DNA of 64,000 nucleotides from JANNSX01 sp041397825 (GTDB taxonomy: Bacteria > Pseudomonadota > Alphaproteobacteria > Rhizobiales > Hyphomicrobiaceae): contig JAWKVX010000003.1 of NCBI GenBank assembly GCA_041397825.1, positions 496,001-560,000 of the forward strand. Reading direction: 5' to 3'. The notes beneath the pieces were generated by a model, which ran no database searches, was not told the origin of the DNA, and was given only the letters and a program-made list of their open reading frames with translations. Below, in pieces: positions 51,919 to 64,000 of the stretch (positions are counted from its first letter, which is position 1; the number at the start of each line of letters is the position of its first letter). Both the position numbers and the translations under genes were made by a program.

Positions 51919-53337
51919 ATGTCCCCCCGAACGCCCGCCGCCGGCCCCAAATCCCGCGTCCCGACCGACACGAGCGAACTCGACATGGCGCCGCCCCGGT
52001 CCCCCGATGACGTCCGCCGCTGGCTCAAAGCCCGCAACATCGACGAGGTCGAGTGCGCCGTTCCCGATATCGCTGGCGTTGCGCGCGGCAAGGCAATGCC
52101 GGCCAATAAGTTCGCCGATCTGAAGCCGATGCATCTGCCGGTGTCGATCTTCTTCCAGGGGATCACGGGCGACTACGTCGATTTCGAAGGTGATCAGGAC
52201 TACACCGAAGGCGACATGGTGCTCGTGCCGGATCTCGCAACGATGCGGGAAGCTCCTTGGGCCAAGAGCCCGACGGCCCAGGTGATCCACGATGTGCTCT
52301 GGCAGAACGGCACGGAGGTCGAGTACTCGCCGCGCAACGTGCTGAAGCGTGTGCTGCGTCTCTACGAGGCCGAGGGATGGCAACCGATCGTCGCGCCCGA
52401 GATCGAGTTCTACCTCACCAAGACCAACCCGGACCCCGACTATCCGCTCGAGCCGCCGGTGGGCCGCACGGGTCGGGCCGGCACGGCGCTGCAGAGCTAC
52501 GCCCTCGCCGGCGTCGACGAGTACAGTGAAATCGTCGACGACCTTTACGACTTCGCCGAGGCGCAGAACCTCGAGATCGACACCATCATTCAGGAAGGCG
52601 GCACTTCCCAGCTCGAGATCAATCTGATCCACGGCGAGCCGCTGGGGCTGGCCGACCAAGTGTTCTTCTTCAAGCGCACGTTGCGCGAGGCGGCGCTACG
52701 GCACGGCAACTACGCCACCTTCATGGCAAAACCCATGGAGGACGAGCCTGGCAGTGCCATGCACATCCATCAGAGTGTCGTCGATCGCAAGACCAAGCGT
52801 AACATCTTCTCCGATGCCGACGGCAAGCCGACGCCGCTCTTCTACGGGTTCCTCGGCGGCCAGCAGAAATTCCTGCCGAAGGCGACCTGTCTGATGGCAC
52901 CATACGTGAACTCCTACCGGCGGCTGGTGCCGACGGGCTCGGCGCCGATCAATGTCGAATGGGGCTACGACAATCGTACGACCGGGCTGCGGGTTCCTGT
53001 CTCCCCCCCGGAGGCGCGAAGAATCGAGAACCGCCTACCCGGTGCCGACACCAATCCCTATCTCGTGCTCGCCGTCAGCCTCGCCTGCGGCTATCTCGGC
53101 ATGAAGCAGAGCCTCAAGCCGCGCGATGCCATGACCGGCAGCGCCTATTCGAGCACCGACCGCCTGCCGCAGGGCCTGCTCGATGCCGTCGTCGAGTTCC
53201 AGGACTGTCACGAGCTCGCCGAGGTGCTGGGCACTAGCTTCTCCGCCCTCTACCGCCACATCAAGATCGCCGAGTTCGACAACTTCATGCGCGTTATCAG
53301 CCCCTGGGAGCGCGAGCATCTGTTGCTCAGCGTCTAG
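51919..53337 (+). CDS. Glutamine synthetase-family protein, probable gamma-glutamylpolyamine synthetase
   Basis: A 472-residue GlnA-type enzyme. The N-terminal beta-grasp (IDEVECAVPDIAGVARGKAMP) precedes a catalytic domain with the metal ligands in VAPEIEFYL (about residue 158), QLEINL (about 230), and HIHQSV; the late NNRTTG-type loop appears as YDNRTTGLRVP and RIENRLPGADTNPYL. This class ligates glutamate to putrescine or other amines. The partners are the aminotransferase and potFGHI. It may use ATG 51985 as an alternative start. Confidence 0.87.
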   Translation: MSPRTPAAGPKSRVPTDTSELDMAPPRSPDDVRRWLKARNIDEVECAVPDIAGVARGKAMPANKFADLKPMHLPVSIFFQGITGDYVDFEGDQDYTEGDMVLVPDLATMREAPWAKSPTAQVIHDVLWQNGTEVEYSPRNVLKRVLRLYEAEGWQPIVAPEIEFYLTKTNPDPDYPLEPPVGRTGRAGTALQSYALAGVDEYSEIVDDLYDFAEAQNLEIDTIIQEGGTSQLEINLIHGEPLGLADQVFFFKRTLREAALRHGNYATFMAKPMEDEPGSAMHIHQSVVDRKTKRNIFSDADGKPTPLFYGFLGGQQKFLPKATCLMAPYVNSYRRLVPTGSAPINVEWGYDNRTTGLRVPVSPPEARRIENRLPGADTNPYLVLAVSLACGYLGMKQSLKPRDAMTGSAYSSTDRLPQGLLDAVVEFQDCHELAEVLGTSFSALYRHIKIAEFDNFMRVISPWEREHLLLSV

Positions 53338-53365
53338 GGTACGCCAGAGTGTTTGGGAGGAAACA

Positions 53366-54757
53366 ATGAACTATATGGCCAACCTGCCGCCGACGGAGGA
53401 GATTCAGGCCTCGGATGCGGCCCACCACATCCATCCGTTTACGGATTCCAAGCAGATCCACGCTCAGAAGACCCGCGTCGTCTCGCGGGCCGACGGCGTC
53501 TATATCTACGAGGCGGATGGCCGGAAGCTGCTCGATGGCATGGCTGGCTTGTGGTGCGTTAACGTCGGCTACGGCCGCGAGCGCATCAACGATGCCGTCC
53601 GCCGGCAGATGAGCCAGCTCGCCTACTACAACACTTTCTTCCAGTGCACGCATCCCGCGGCGACCGCCCTCGCCGAGAAGGTTGCCGAGCACACGCCGGG
53701 CGATCTCGATCATATCTTTTTCACGAACTCGGGCTCGGAGAGCAACGAGACGATCATTCGCCTCGTGCGCCATTACTGGGCCGTCAACGGCAAGCCGACC
53801 AAGACCAACATCATCTCCCGCAAGCTCGGCTATCATGGCTCGTCCATGGGGTCCGCCAGCCTCGGCGGCATGACCGGCATGCATCGCCAGGGCGGTCTGC
53901 CGATCCCCGGAATCCATCATATCGATCCGCCCTACTGGTTCGGGCACGAAGGCGACATGTCGCCTGAGGAGTTGGGGCGTGAGCGCGCCCGTCAGCTCGA
54001 GCGGATGATCGATTGGCTCGGCGAGGACAATGTCGGCGCCTTCATCGGTGAGCCCATCATGGGCGCTGCCGGCGTGCTCGTGCCACCGGACAACTACTGG
54101 AAGGAGATCCGCCGCATCTGCACCGAGCGCAACATCCTCATGATCTCGGACGAGGTCATTTGCGGTTTCGGCCGGACGGGGCATTGGTTCGGCGCTCAGC
54201 ATTTCGGCGTCGAGCCCGACATCATGGCGATGGCGAAGGGGCTCTCCTCGGGCTATCTGCCGATCGGAGCCGTGGCGCTGAAGAGGAAGGTCGCCGAGGC
54301 CTTCATGGAGAAGGCAGGCGAGTTCTATCACGGCTACACGTATTCGGGCCATCCGGCCTGCTGCGCGGCGGCGCTCGAGAATATCGCCATCCTCGAGGAG
54401 GAGGGGCTGGTCGAAGGTGCGCGGAACGGCAAGGCAGCGAAACGACTCCAGAAGAAGTGGCTGGCGCTCGGCGATCATCCCATCGTCGGCGAGGCCAGGC
54501 TGGTCGGCATGATCGGCGCCCTGGAGCTCGTCCCGTCCAAGAAGAGCCGCAAGCGCTTCGCCGAGGAAGGCAAGGTCGGCACGATCTGCCGGAACATCTC
54601 GGTCGACAATGGCCTCGTCATGCGCGCGTGCTGGGATCGCATGGTGATCTCGCCGCCCCTTTCCATCGCCGAGAGCGAGGTCGACGAGCTCGTCGAGAAG
54701 GTCGCCAAGACGCTCGACGACACCCACGCGCAGCTCAAGAAGGATGGGTTGCTCTGA
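53366..54757 (+). CDS. spuC: Class III pyridoxal-phosphate aminotransferase, SpuC-like polyamine transaminase
   Basis: A 463-residue transaminase. The opening HHIHPFTDSKQIHAQ, DGMAGLWCVNVGYGRE and FFTNSGSESNETIIR (about residue 120) are close to SpuC. SDEVICGFGRTG carries the cofactor Asp; the PLP Lys is in MAMAKGLSSGYLPIG (about residue 290). It removes the amino group of putrescine or the gamma-glutamyl derivative, using pyruvate. A GGGAGGAAA ribosome site precedes it. The gap to the synthetase gene is 28 bases. Confidence 0.92.
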   Translation: MNYMANLPPTEEIQASDAAHHIHPFTDSKQIHAQKTRVVSRADGVYIYEADGRKLLDGMAGLWCVNVGYGRERINDAVRRQMSQLAYYNTFFQCTHPAATALAEKVAEHTPGDLDHIFFTNSGSESNETIIRLVRHYWAVNGKPTKTNIISRKLGYHGSSMGSASLGGMTGMHRQGGLPIPGIHHIDPPYWFGHEGDMSPEELGRERARQLERMIDWLGEDNVGAFIGEPIMGAAGVLVPPDNYWKEIRRICTERNILMISDEVICGFGRTGHWFGAQHFGVEPDIMAMAKGLSSGYLPIGAVALKRKVAEAFMEKAGEFYHGYTYSGHPACCAAALENIAILEEEGLVEGARNGKAAKRLQKKWLALGDHPIVGEARLVGMIGALELVPSKKSRKRFAEEGKVGTICRNISVDNGLVMRACWDRMVISPPLSIAESEVDELVEKVAKTLDDTHAQLKKDGLL

Positions 54758-54798
54758 GCGACGCCAGGGCGGCTGGAGGTCTCACTGCTCGGGTCCTG

Positions 54799-55662
54799 AT
54801 GGCCGCCTTTGTCGCCGTCGTCCTCTGGGGCGCGTCACCGGTCGCCACCAAGCTTGCGGTTGACGGCATTCCGCCGCTGGCCGTGGCGATCTTGCGGACG
54901 CTGATCGGCGGCGCCTGCGCGCTCGCCGTCGCGCTCTGGCTCAGGCTACCCCTGCCGTCGACCGCCGGTCAGCGCAATACGCTCGCCCTGTCGAGTTTCG
55001 GCGGATTCATCGCCTTCCCGCTGCTCTTCACGCAAGGGCTTTTCCTGACCAGTGCCAATCACGCCTCGATCATCCTGGCAACGATGCCGGTGCTCACCGG
55101 AGCATACGCCCATGCGCTCGAACGGCGCCGGCCGGCATGGCGCTGGTGGATCGGCTGTGCGATCGCCATGGCGGGCGAGGTGCTGCTGATCCTCTGGCGA
55201 GAGCCGGTGACGGCCGCAGCACGAACAGGCGCAACGCTGAGCGGTGATCTCCTGGTGGTCGCCTCGACGCTCTTCGCAGCCATGGGCTACGTCGCCGGCG
55301 CGCGACTGAAACAGCTCGGCTATCCGGCGACCGCAACCACGTTCTGGGGCGCGGCGTTGGGCGCGATCGTGTTGCTCCTGGCTGTTCCCTGGCTCACGGA
55401 TATTAAACTCGATGCCGTGCCGGGGCTGGCCTGGGCCGGTGTTCTCTACCTCGCTTTCGCCGTCACAATCATCGGCTACATCCTCTGGTATTGGGCGCTC
55501 GGCAAGGGTGGCATCGCGCGCGTCGGGCTGATGCAGTTCCTGCAGCCGATCTCCGGTTTGCTGCTCGCGGCCGTGCTGCTCGGCGAGGGCATGACCATGC
55601 CGCTCGCGGCAGCTGCGCTCACCGTGTTGGCCGGCGTCTTCATCGCGGCCAGGTCGGGGTAG
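54799..55662 (+). CDS. EamA/DMT-family transporter
   Basis: A 287-residue protein with ten hydrophobic segments arranged as two EamA repeats (first repeat from VVLWGASPVATKLAVDGIPPLAVAILRTLIGG, second from about residue 145). It ends with QPISGLLLAAVLLGEGM. Members export amino acids, amines or metabolites. The start 54799 is 41 bases after the spuC stop; a GGAGG at 54775 is a little far for ribosome binding. Its place suggests export of a polyamine or breakdown product. Confidence 0.85.
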   Translation: MAAFVAVVLWGASPVATKLAVDGIPPLAVAILRTLIGGACALAVALWLRLPLPSTAGQRNTLALSSFGGFIAFPLLFTQGLFLTSANHASIILATMPVLTGAYAHALERRRPAWRWWIGCAIAMAGEVLLILWREPVTAAARTGATLSGDLLVVASTLFAAMGYVAGARLKQLGYPATATTFWGAALGAIVLLLAVPWLTDIKLDAVPGLAWAGVLYLAFAVTIIGYILWYWALGKGGIARVGLMQFLQPISGLLLAAVLLGEGMTMPLAAAALTVLAGVFIAARSG

Positions 55663-55665
55663 TCC

Positions 55666-57378
55666 TCACCCCTCCTGCCCCGGCGTGCCGCCGCCGCGTG
55701 GTGACCGGCGCATGAAGGCCGGGACGTGGTCGCCCATGCCGACGACGCGCTCGCGTTGTGGCTCGCCCTGGCGCGGCTGCTTCGGCGACCGGGAGCGGTG
55801 CTCGTCGCGAGGCTTGGTCTCGGCTGTGCGCTCGCGCCGGCCCTTTCGCTCGCTGCCTTCGGCTCTCTCCTCGCGCGGCGGACGGTTATCTCCGCCCTCG
55901 GTCTCCGGTCGCCGCTCGCGGCGCGGACGCTCGCTGCGGCGGCGGCCCTGGCGGGTCTCGGAACGCTCTCGGCGCGGGGTCACATTGTGCGAAACTTCGG
56001 GTTCGGCGGCAGGCCAAGCCTCGACGTCCGGCTGTGCATCTTGCGCCGGTGACGGTATCTGAGACGTGTCCGCTCCTGTTTCATCTGGCTGGATAGCCGT
56101 TGGCGCTGCCGGCTCCTCGAGCCTCGGCCCGCGGCGTTCGCCACGTCCGCCGCGGCCACGCCGGCCGTCGCGCCGGTCGCCTCGGCGATCATCGCGCCCC
56201 GTGCCGGCCTCGGCCAGGCGCTTCCGCTTACCAGCCTTGGTTCCGGCATCCTCCGGAGGCGGATCGCCGATCCATTCGACGGGTGCTTTCAGCATCTTCT
56301 CGATGTCGCGCAGCGTGCGCATGTCGTCATCGGTGACGAGGGTTGCCGAGTAGCCCCGACGGCCGGCGCGCCCCGTCCGGCCGATGCGGTGGACATAGTC
56401 CTCGGCGGCGATCGGCGTGTCATAGTTGAAGACGTGGCTGACCTCGGGAATATCGAGCCCGCGGGCCGCAACGTCGCTCGCGGCAAGCAAAGTCAGCTCG
56501 CCGTTGCGGAAGGCATCGAGTGTCGCCATGCGCTGGCGCTGGTCCATGTCGCCGTGCAGGGCGCCGACGTTGAAACCGTGTTTCGTCAACGACTTGTAGA
56601 GGATGTCGACGTCGCGCTTCCGGTTGCAGAAGATGATGGCGTTCTTGACCGGCTCGGAGCGGATCCAGTCGCGCAAGGTCTCGCGCTTCAGCTTGGCGTC
56701 GGGCGAGGCGAACTTGAAGCGCTGGGTGATGGTCGAGGCGGTGGTCGAAGGCGGTGCCACCTCGACGCGCTCGGGCGCGTTGAGGAAGCGGGCGACGAGC
56801 CGCTGGATCTCCGGCGGCATGGTCGCCGAGAAGAACAATGTCTGACGCCGGGGCGGCAGGAGCGAGCAGATCTTCTCGATGTCGGGAATGAAGCCCATGT
56901 CGAGCATGCGGTCGGCTTCGTCAATGACCAGGATCTCGACGCCGGTCAGCAAGAGCCGGCCGCGCGTGAAATGGTCGAGCATCCGGCCGGGGGTGGCGAT
57001 CAGGACATCGACGCCGCGGTCGAGCTTCTTGTTCTGGTCGTCGAAGGAGACGCCGCCGATCAGAAGGGCGACCGATAGCTTGTGATTGACGCCGTAGCGC
57101 TCGAAGCTGTCGGCGACTTGGGCGGCGAGCTCCCGCGTCGGCGCCAGGATCAAGGAGCGTGGCATGCGGGCTCGCGCTCGCCCGGTCTCGAGCCGAGTCA
57201 GCATCGGCAGCACAAAAGAGGCGGTCTTGCCCGTGCCCGTCTGGGCGATGCCCAGGACATCGCGGCCGGAGACGGCGATCGGGATGGCTTTGGCCTGGAT
57301 CGGAGTTGGCGTGGTGTAGCCAGAGGCTTCGATGGCCGCGAGCACTTTGGCGCTGAGGCCCAGCTCGGAAAAGGTCAT
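55666..57378 (-). CDS. DEAD-box RNA helicase (RhlE-like) with long basic tail
   Basis: A 570-residue helicase. The motifs are complete: Q motif (TTPTPIQAKAIP), motif I AQTGTGKT, Ia PTRELA, Ib TPGRMLDH, II DEAD, III SAT, IV IIFCNRKRD, V ASDVAARGLDIP and VI HRIGRTGRAG. From about residue 385 the chain is rich in Arg, Gly, Glu and Pro and ends in FMRRSPRGGG; such tails bind RNA or the degradosome. Start 57378 is the ATG in front of FSELGLS; an upstream TTG is possible. It is convergent with the EamA gene. Confidence 0.93.
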   Translation of the reverse strand: MTFSELGLSAKVLAAIEASGYTTPTPIQAKAIPIAVSGRDVLGIAQTGTGKTASFVLPMLTRLETGRARARMPRSLILAPTRELAAQVADSFERYGVNHKLSVALLIGGVSFDDQNKKLDRGVDVLIATPGRMLDHFTRGRLLLTGVEILVIDEADRMLDMGFIPDIEKICSLLPPRRQTLFFSATMPPEIQRLVARFLNAPERVEVAPPSTTASTITQRFKFASPDAKLKRETLRDWIRSEPVKNAIIFCNRKRDVDILYKSLTKHGFNVGALHGDMDQRQRMATLDAFRNGELTLLAASDVAARGLDIPEVSHVFNYDTPIAAEDYVHRIGRTGRAGRRGYSATLVTDDDMRTLRDIEKMLKAPVEWIGDPPPEDAGTKAGKRKRLAEAGTGRDDRRGDRRDGRRGRGGRGERRGPRLEEPAAPTAIQPDETGADTSQIPSPAQDAQPDVEAWPAAEPEVSHNVTPRRERSETRQGRRRSERPRRERRPETEGGDNRPPREERAEGSERKGRRERTAETKPRDEHRSRSPKQPRQGEPQRERVVGMGDHVPAFMRRSPRGGGTPGQEG

Positions 57379-57566
57379 GATGGGGCGGTTCGTCTTTCTC
57401 AATCGGAAGCGAGTGTGTCCTGAGCCTCGCTCGTCAGGGTCGTCATTGCGGGACCACCCTGTGCCGCCTCCGCGGCAGCTGACACTCCGGCCCCTCTATA
57501 CGCGGCTCGTCTTCAGAATAGACAACACAAGAATGCGTCAAAACCGCGCATCACCAGGGACAGACA

Positions 57567-57592
57567 GCAGCCGCGCCCGAAAGCGCGGCTGC
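57567..57592. terminator. Perfect 10-bp hairpin after katG
   Basis: GCAGCCGCGC and its reverse complement around a 6-base loop, 39 bases past the katG stop on the minus strand. There is no T-run, so intrinsic termination is uncertain. Confidence 0.5.
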
Positions 57593-57630
57593 AGCCTCAA
57601 GGTAAACGAGCTCGGATTGCCCTATGGCAA

Positions 57631-59808
<2,178 letters not shown>

Positions 59809-60081
59809 CGTCGAATTCCCTGGGGTCTGTTTGGGTGGCTCCAATCTCGTATACAGAGGCCCGTACACCTTGAAAAGTGGCGTGACCGCGCGGCTTCGCC
59901 ATCCTCGCCCGAGCCGGGGGCACTGCTCGGGCTCGTCCGCGGACGGAGCGAGACCAGTCGATGCGGGAACGGCGCATGACCCGGCCTGTGACCCGCTGGC
60001 GGGTTGCCGCATCATCGGGAATTGTCTAAACGCACTGACAGCGCAATCGGCGTTGCCGAATCGGACATCAGGAGACTGGGG

Positions 60082-60225
60082 ATGAGCATCGATACATCCA
60101 AGGGACATCCCGCCATGGACTATAGGGCCCACAACGACACCTATGCGGGGTTCATTCGCCTGGTTCAGGTCTCGACCGGGTTCCTCGTGATCCTCCTCAT
60201 CCTGATGGCGATCTTCCTCGTCTAG
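60082..60225 (+). CDS. aa3-type cytochrome c oxidase small subunit IV
   Basis: A 47-residue single-pass membrane protein. The segment MDYRAHNDTYAGFIRL followed by a hydrophobic helix (LVILLILMAIFLV) is the standard form of this subunit in alphaproteobacteria. The inner ATG at 60115 gives the shorter usual length of 36 residues, so the start is uncertain. It stands directly ahead of the pnt operon, a known arrangement in the class. Confidence 0.82.
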   Translation: MSIDTSKGHPAMDYRAHNDTYAGFIRLVQVSTGFLVILLILMAIFLV

Positions 60226-60286
60226 ACGATCGATCGCCTTGCGACGTTGGACCATTCACCCATCCTCTCCCGGAGCATGAGACAGC

Positions 60287-61429
60287 ATGGTCACGGTCGC
60301 GAGCGTTCGTGAGACCCGGAACGAGCCTCGAACAGCGCTTTCGCCGGAGTCGGCCAAGAAGTTTGCCGGCAAGGGCTGCCGGGTAGTGGTCGAGAGTGGC
60401 TCGGGTACGTCCTCCCGCTTCTCGGATGAGGCCTACCGCCAGGCCGGCGCCGAAATCGCGGCAAGCGCCGGAGAGGCCTTGGCCGCAGCCGACATCCTCC
60501 TCAAGGTGCGCAGACCCTCATCGGACGAGATTGCCGGACTGAAGTCGGGGGCGATCGTCGCCGCCATGATCGAACCCTTCAACGATCGTCCGGGCCTCGA
60601 GGCGATGGCCGCATCAGGGCTCGTCGTGTTCTCGATGGAATTGATGCCGCGCATCACGCGCGCCCAGTCGATGGACGTGCTGTCGAGCCAGGCCAATCTC
60701 GCCGGCTACAAGGCCGTCGTCGATGCGGCCTCGATGTTCGAGATGGCAATGCCGATGATGATGACCGCGGCGGGCACCGTGCCGGCCGCAAAGGTGTTCA
60801 TCATGGGCGTCGGCGTCGCCGGCCTGCAGGCCATCGCCACGGCCCGGAGGCTGGGGGCGATCGTGTCAGCCACCGATGTCCGGCCCGCGACCAAGGAGCA
60901 GGTCGCGTCGCTCGGCGCAAAGTTCGTCGCGGTGGAGGACGAGGAGTTCAAGCAGGCTCAGACCGCCGCCGGCTATGCCAAGCCGATGTCGGCCGAGTAC
61001 CAGAGGAAGCAGGCCGAGCTGGTGGCCAACCACATCAAGGCCCAGGATATCGTCATCACGACGGCCCTGATCCCCGGCCGCCCGGCGCCGCGCCTGATCA
61101 CGGCGGAGATGGTCCGCTCGATGAAGTCCGGCTCCGTCATCATCGACCTGGCGGCGGAACGCGGCGGCAACTGCGAGCTGACGAAACCCGGCGAGACGGT
61201 CGAGACGGGTGGCGTGCGCATCGTCGGGCCGATCAACCTGCCCGGTACCGTGCCGGTCAACGCCTCCAATCTCTACGCTCGGAACCTGCTCAACTTCCTC
61301 GACCCGCTGATCGAGAAGGGTGGCGCGCTCAAGATCGATTGGGAGGACGAGGTGGTCAAAGGCACGCTCGTCGCCAAGGACGGCAGGATCGTGCATCCGG
61401 CCCTGCAACCGAAGGAGGGTGGCACGTGA
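60287..61429 (+). CDS. pntAA: NAD(P) transhydrogenase subunit alpha, part 1 (PntAA)
   Basis: A 380-residue soluble NAD(H)-binding component. VRETRNEPRTALSPESAKKFAGKG opens the AlaDh/PNT fold; GVGVAGLQAIATARRLGA (about residue 170) is the dinucleotide turn, and IDLAAERGGN the later loop. Together with PntAB and PntB it uses the proton gradient to make NADPH from NADH. Its stop overlaps the PntAB start by GTGA at 61426. Confidence 0.95.
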   Translation: MVTVASVRETRNEPRTALSPESAKKFAGKGCRVVVESGSGTSSRFSDEAYRQAGAEIAASAGEALAAADILLKVRRPSSDEIAGLKSGAIVAAMIEPFNDRPGLEAMAASGLVVFSMELMPRITRAQSMDVLSSQANLAGYKAVVDAASMFEMAMPMMMTAAGTVPAAKVFIMGVGVAGLQAIATARRLGAIVSATDVRPATKEQVASLGAKFVAVEDEEFKQAQTAAGYAKPMSAEYQRKQAELVANHIKAQDIVITTALIPGRPAPRLITAEMVRSMKSGSVIIDLAAERGGNCELTKPGETVETGGVRIVGPINLPGTVPVNASNLYARNLLNFLDPLIEKGGALKIDWEDEVVKGTLVAKDGRIVHPALQPKEGGT

Positions 61430-61809
61430 CACTGCGAGCCATATGGGCGGCGCTACTGACGCTGGCCCTGTCCGCGGTCCCGGCACTCGCCTCCGAAGGC
61501 ATTGCCGGGGCGGTCGATCCCTTCATCTATCAGCTGATGGTCTTCGTCATCGCGATTTTCGTCGGCTACTACGTGGTCTGGAGCGTGACGCCGGCGCTGC
61601 ATACGCCGCTGATGAGCGTCACCAATGCGATCTCGTCGGTCATCGTCGTCGGTGCACTGCTGGCCGTTGGTGTCGATCTCGTGGCCGAGGGATCGGTGCT
61701 CGCGAAATTCTTCGGCTTCCTTGCGTTGGTGATGGCGTCGGTGAACATCTTCGGAGGGTTCCTCGTCACTCAGCGCATGCTGTCGATGTACAAGAAGAAG
61801 GACAAGTGA
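61426..61809 (+). CDS. pntAB: NAD(P) transhydrogenase subunit alpha, part 2 (PntAB)
   Basis: A 127-residue membrane part of the alpha subunit. A signal-like start (about residues 5-22) is followed by the conserved FVIAIFVGYYVVWSVTPALHTPLMSVTNAISS segment, with TM helices continuing to SMYKKK. The split alpha subunit is usual in alphaproteobacteria. The gene begins with GTG 61426 and ends one base into the following small gene. Confidence 0.93.
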   Translation: MTLRAIWAALLTLALSAVPALASEGIAGAVDPFIYQLMVFVIAIFVGYYVVWSVTPALHTPLMSVTNAISSVIVVGALLAVGVDLVAEGSVLAKFFGFLALVMASVNIFGGFLVTQRMLSMYKKKDK

Positions 61810-62057
61810 TGCGGAGAAGTCTGCCGCCGTCGAGTGCACCCTACGCCTTCGGCTTTCTGCTCTCCGCATTCATGTCGCTCCTCGTTTCCGGGATCGCGAC
61901 GGTGAGAACGATCGGCCTGACGCCGGGACTGCTCCAGTCCTGGATGCTTTCCTGGTTGTCGTCTTGGATTGTGGCGTTCCCAGTGGTGCTCGTCGTTGCA
62001 CCCATTGTTCGCAAGATCGTCAGCTACCTTGTTGCTCCGCCGTCGTCGACCGGCTGA
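61809..62057 (+). CDS. DUF2798 family small membrane protein inside the pnt operon
   Basis: An 82-residue protein with two hydrophobic helices (FGFLLSAFMSLLVSGIATVRT and SSWIVAFPVVLVVAPIVRKIV), matching DUF2798. Its ATG overlaps the PntAB stop by one base, and PntB starts 19 bases later, so it is built into the operon. Most pnt operons lack such a gene. It may assist the membrane part of the transhydrogenase, or be an independent passenger. Confidence 0.72.
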   Translation: MRRSLPPSSAPYAFGFLLSAFMSLLVSGIATVRTIGLTPGLLQSWMLSWLSSWIVAFPVVLVVAPIVRKIVSYLVAPPSSTG

Positions 62058-62076
62058 TTCAACTCAGAGAATCGTC

Positions 62077-63486
<1,410 letters not shown>

Positions 63487-63614
63487 GCTATTGTCAATTC
63501 GATACGTGACGTCGATTGCCCGGCAGGCGTTGCTCAGCTAGCTTCGGGTCGGCAGACAAGCCCCATGCAAGGTTGCCGGATGCCGCGTGTCGCGATCCGC
63601 CGCGGGAGCAAGCC

Positions 63615-64000
63615 ATGACCAACCTCGTAAATGCCGATATTCTCGACGGGGGCAGGGCGCTGGTGCTGACCTGGGCCGATGGCCGGACCGCCCGCTTCCA
63701 CGCCATCTGGCTCCGCGACAATGCGCTCGACTCCGAGACGCGGGCACCGGGCAATGGCCAGCGTCTCATCACCATTCTGGATGTCCCGCCCGAGACGCGA
63801 TTGTCGGCGGCGTCGCTTTCGTCGGCGGGCGACCTGACGGTCGCGTTTGCACCAGAGGGAAAGACGGTCTCCTATCCGGCCAGCTGGCTGGCCGCCCGGA
63901 TCTACGACAGGCCGCATGGTCGTCAGGCCGGATGGGTCGCGGCGACATGTCAAACCTGGGATGCAAGCCTCCAATCGAGCCTGCCGAGCGCCAGCTTTCG
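63615..64000 (+). CDS. Gamma-butyrobetaine dioxygenase-like protein, N-terminal part
   Basis: The frame runs off the window after 128 codons. The opening GGRALVLTWADGRTARFHAIWLRDNAL is the typical N-terminal (DUF971-type) domain of gamma-butyrobetaine and trimethyllysine dioxygenases, which hydroxylate a carnitine precursor using iron and 2-oxoglutarate. The catalytic jelly-roll lies beyond the window. ATG 63615 follows GGGAGC. Carnitine or betaine metabolism would fit the methyltransferase theme at the left end. Confidence 0.78.
   Translation, partial: MTNLVNADILDGGRALVLTWADGRTARFHAIWLRDNALDSETRAPGNGQRLITILDVPPETRLSAASLSSAGDLTVAFAPEGKTVSYPASWLAARIYDRPHGRQAGWVAATCQTWDASLQSSLPSASF

Overview
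The window looks like one stretch of a high-GC alphaproteobacterial chromosome, probably Hyphomicrobiales/Rhizobiales or a neighbour. The clues are the gene order around ssb and gyrA, a GAAC-N7-GAAC SOS box of alphaproteobacterial type, the tiny aa3-oxidase subunit IV gene beside a three-gene pntAA-pntAB-pntB transhydrogenase, and many ABC uptake systems and GntR regulators. No rRNA and no CRISPR array were seen. The species cannot be named from this sequence.

Layout. (1) 1-3243: the end of an FAD-dependent amine/amino-acid oxidoreductase, a non-pyrrolysine MttB-type methyltransferase and two SDR dehydrogenases. (2) 3411-25962: a block bracketed by a degenerate copy of the 3' half of tRNA-Thr next to a dead tyrosine integrase (left), and an AlpA/excisionase-like frame beside the intact tRNA-Thr(UGU) (right). 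This looks like an old integrative island carrying catabolic genes. It encodes an allantoinase-like deacetylase, an HpaB-like monooxygenase, an M20 hydrolase with altered metal ligands and an SDR. It also holds a six-gene operon (TPP-dependent E1 alpha/beta, lipoyl-alpha/beta-hydrolase fusion, VOC protein, GMC oxidoreductase with small subunit). The rest is a family-3 amino-acid-type ABC system, a cyclase-family hydrolase, a GntR regulator, a lactonase-like MBL protein and a BMP-type nucleoside-like ABC importer. Three matching dyads around the GntR gene suggest one local regulon.

(3) 26.3-38.9 kb: mainly housekeeping and conserved genes: two small secreted Cys/aromatic-rich proteins, rlmB, ssb with an SOS box, a SDR-DoxX-like protein, DUF2269, an SGNH-like protein, a CDF metal transporter, gyrA, a bactofilin and an acyltransferase with a very basic tail. 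(4) 39.0-46.7 kb: DUF2339, two tandem VWA proteins with repeated beta modules, a nitroreductase and a flavin reductase-like protein. (5) 46.7-55.7 kb: a polyamine module: potFGHI, a GntR regulator, a glutamine-synthetase-like gamma-glutamylpolyamine synthetase, an SpuC-like aminotransferase and an EamA transporter. Two identical perfect palindromes mark the divergent promoter and the synthetase promoter. (6) 55.7-64 kb: a DEAD-box helicase, katG, the aa3-oxidase small subunit, the pnt operon with a DUF2798 gene inserted, and the start of a gamma-butyrobetaine dioxygenase-like gene.

Taken together the window points to a heterotroph that imports and breaks down amines, polyamines and small oxygenated or heterocyclic compounds. 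The most notable candidates for undescribed biology are the island at 3.4-26 kb, its GMC/VOC/TPP-cleavage operon, and the dyad-linked regulon.
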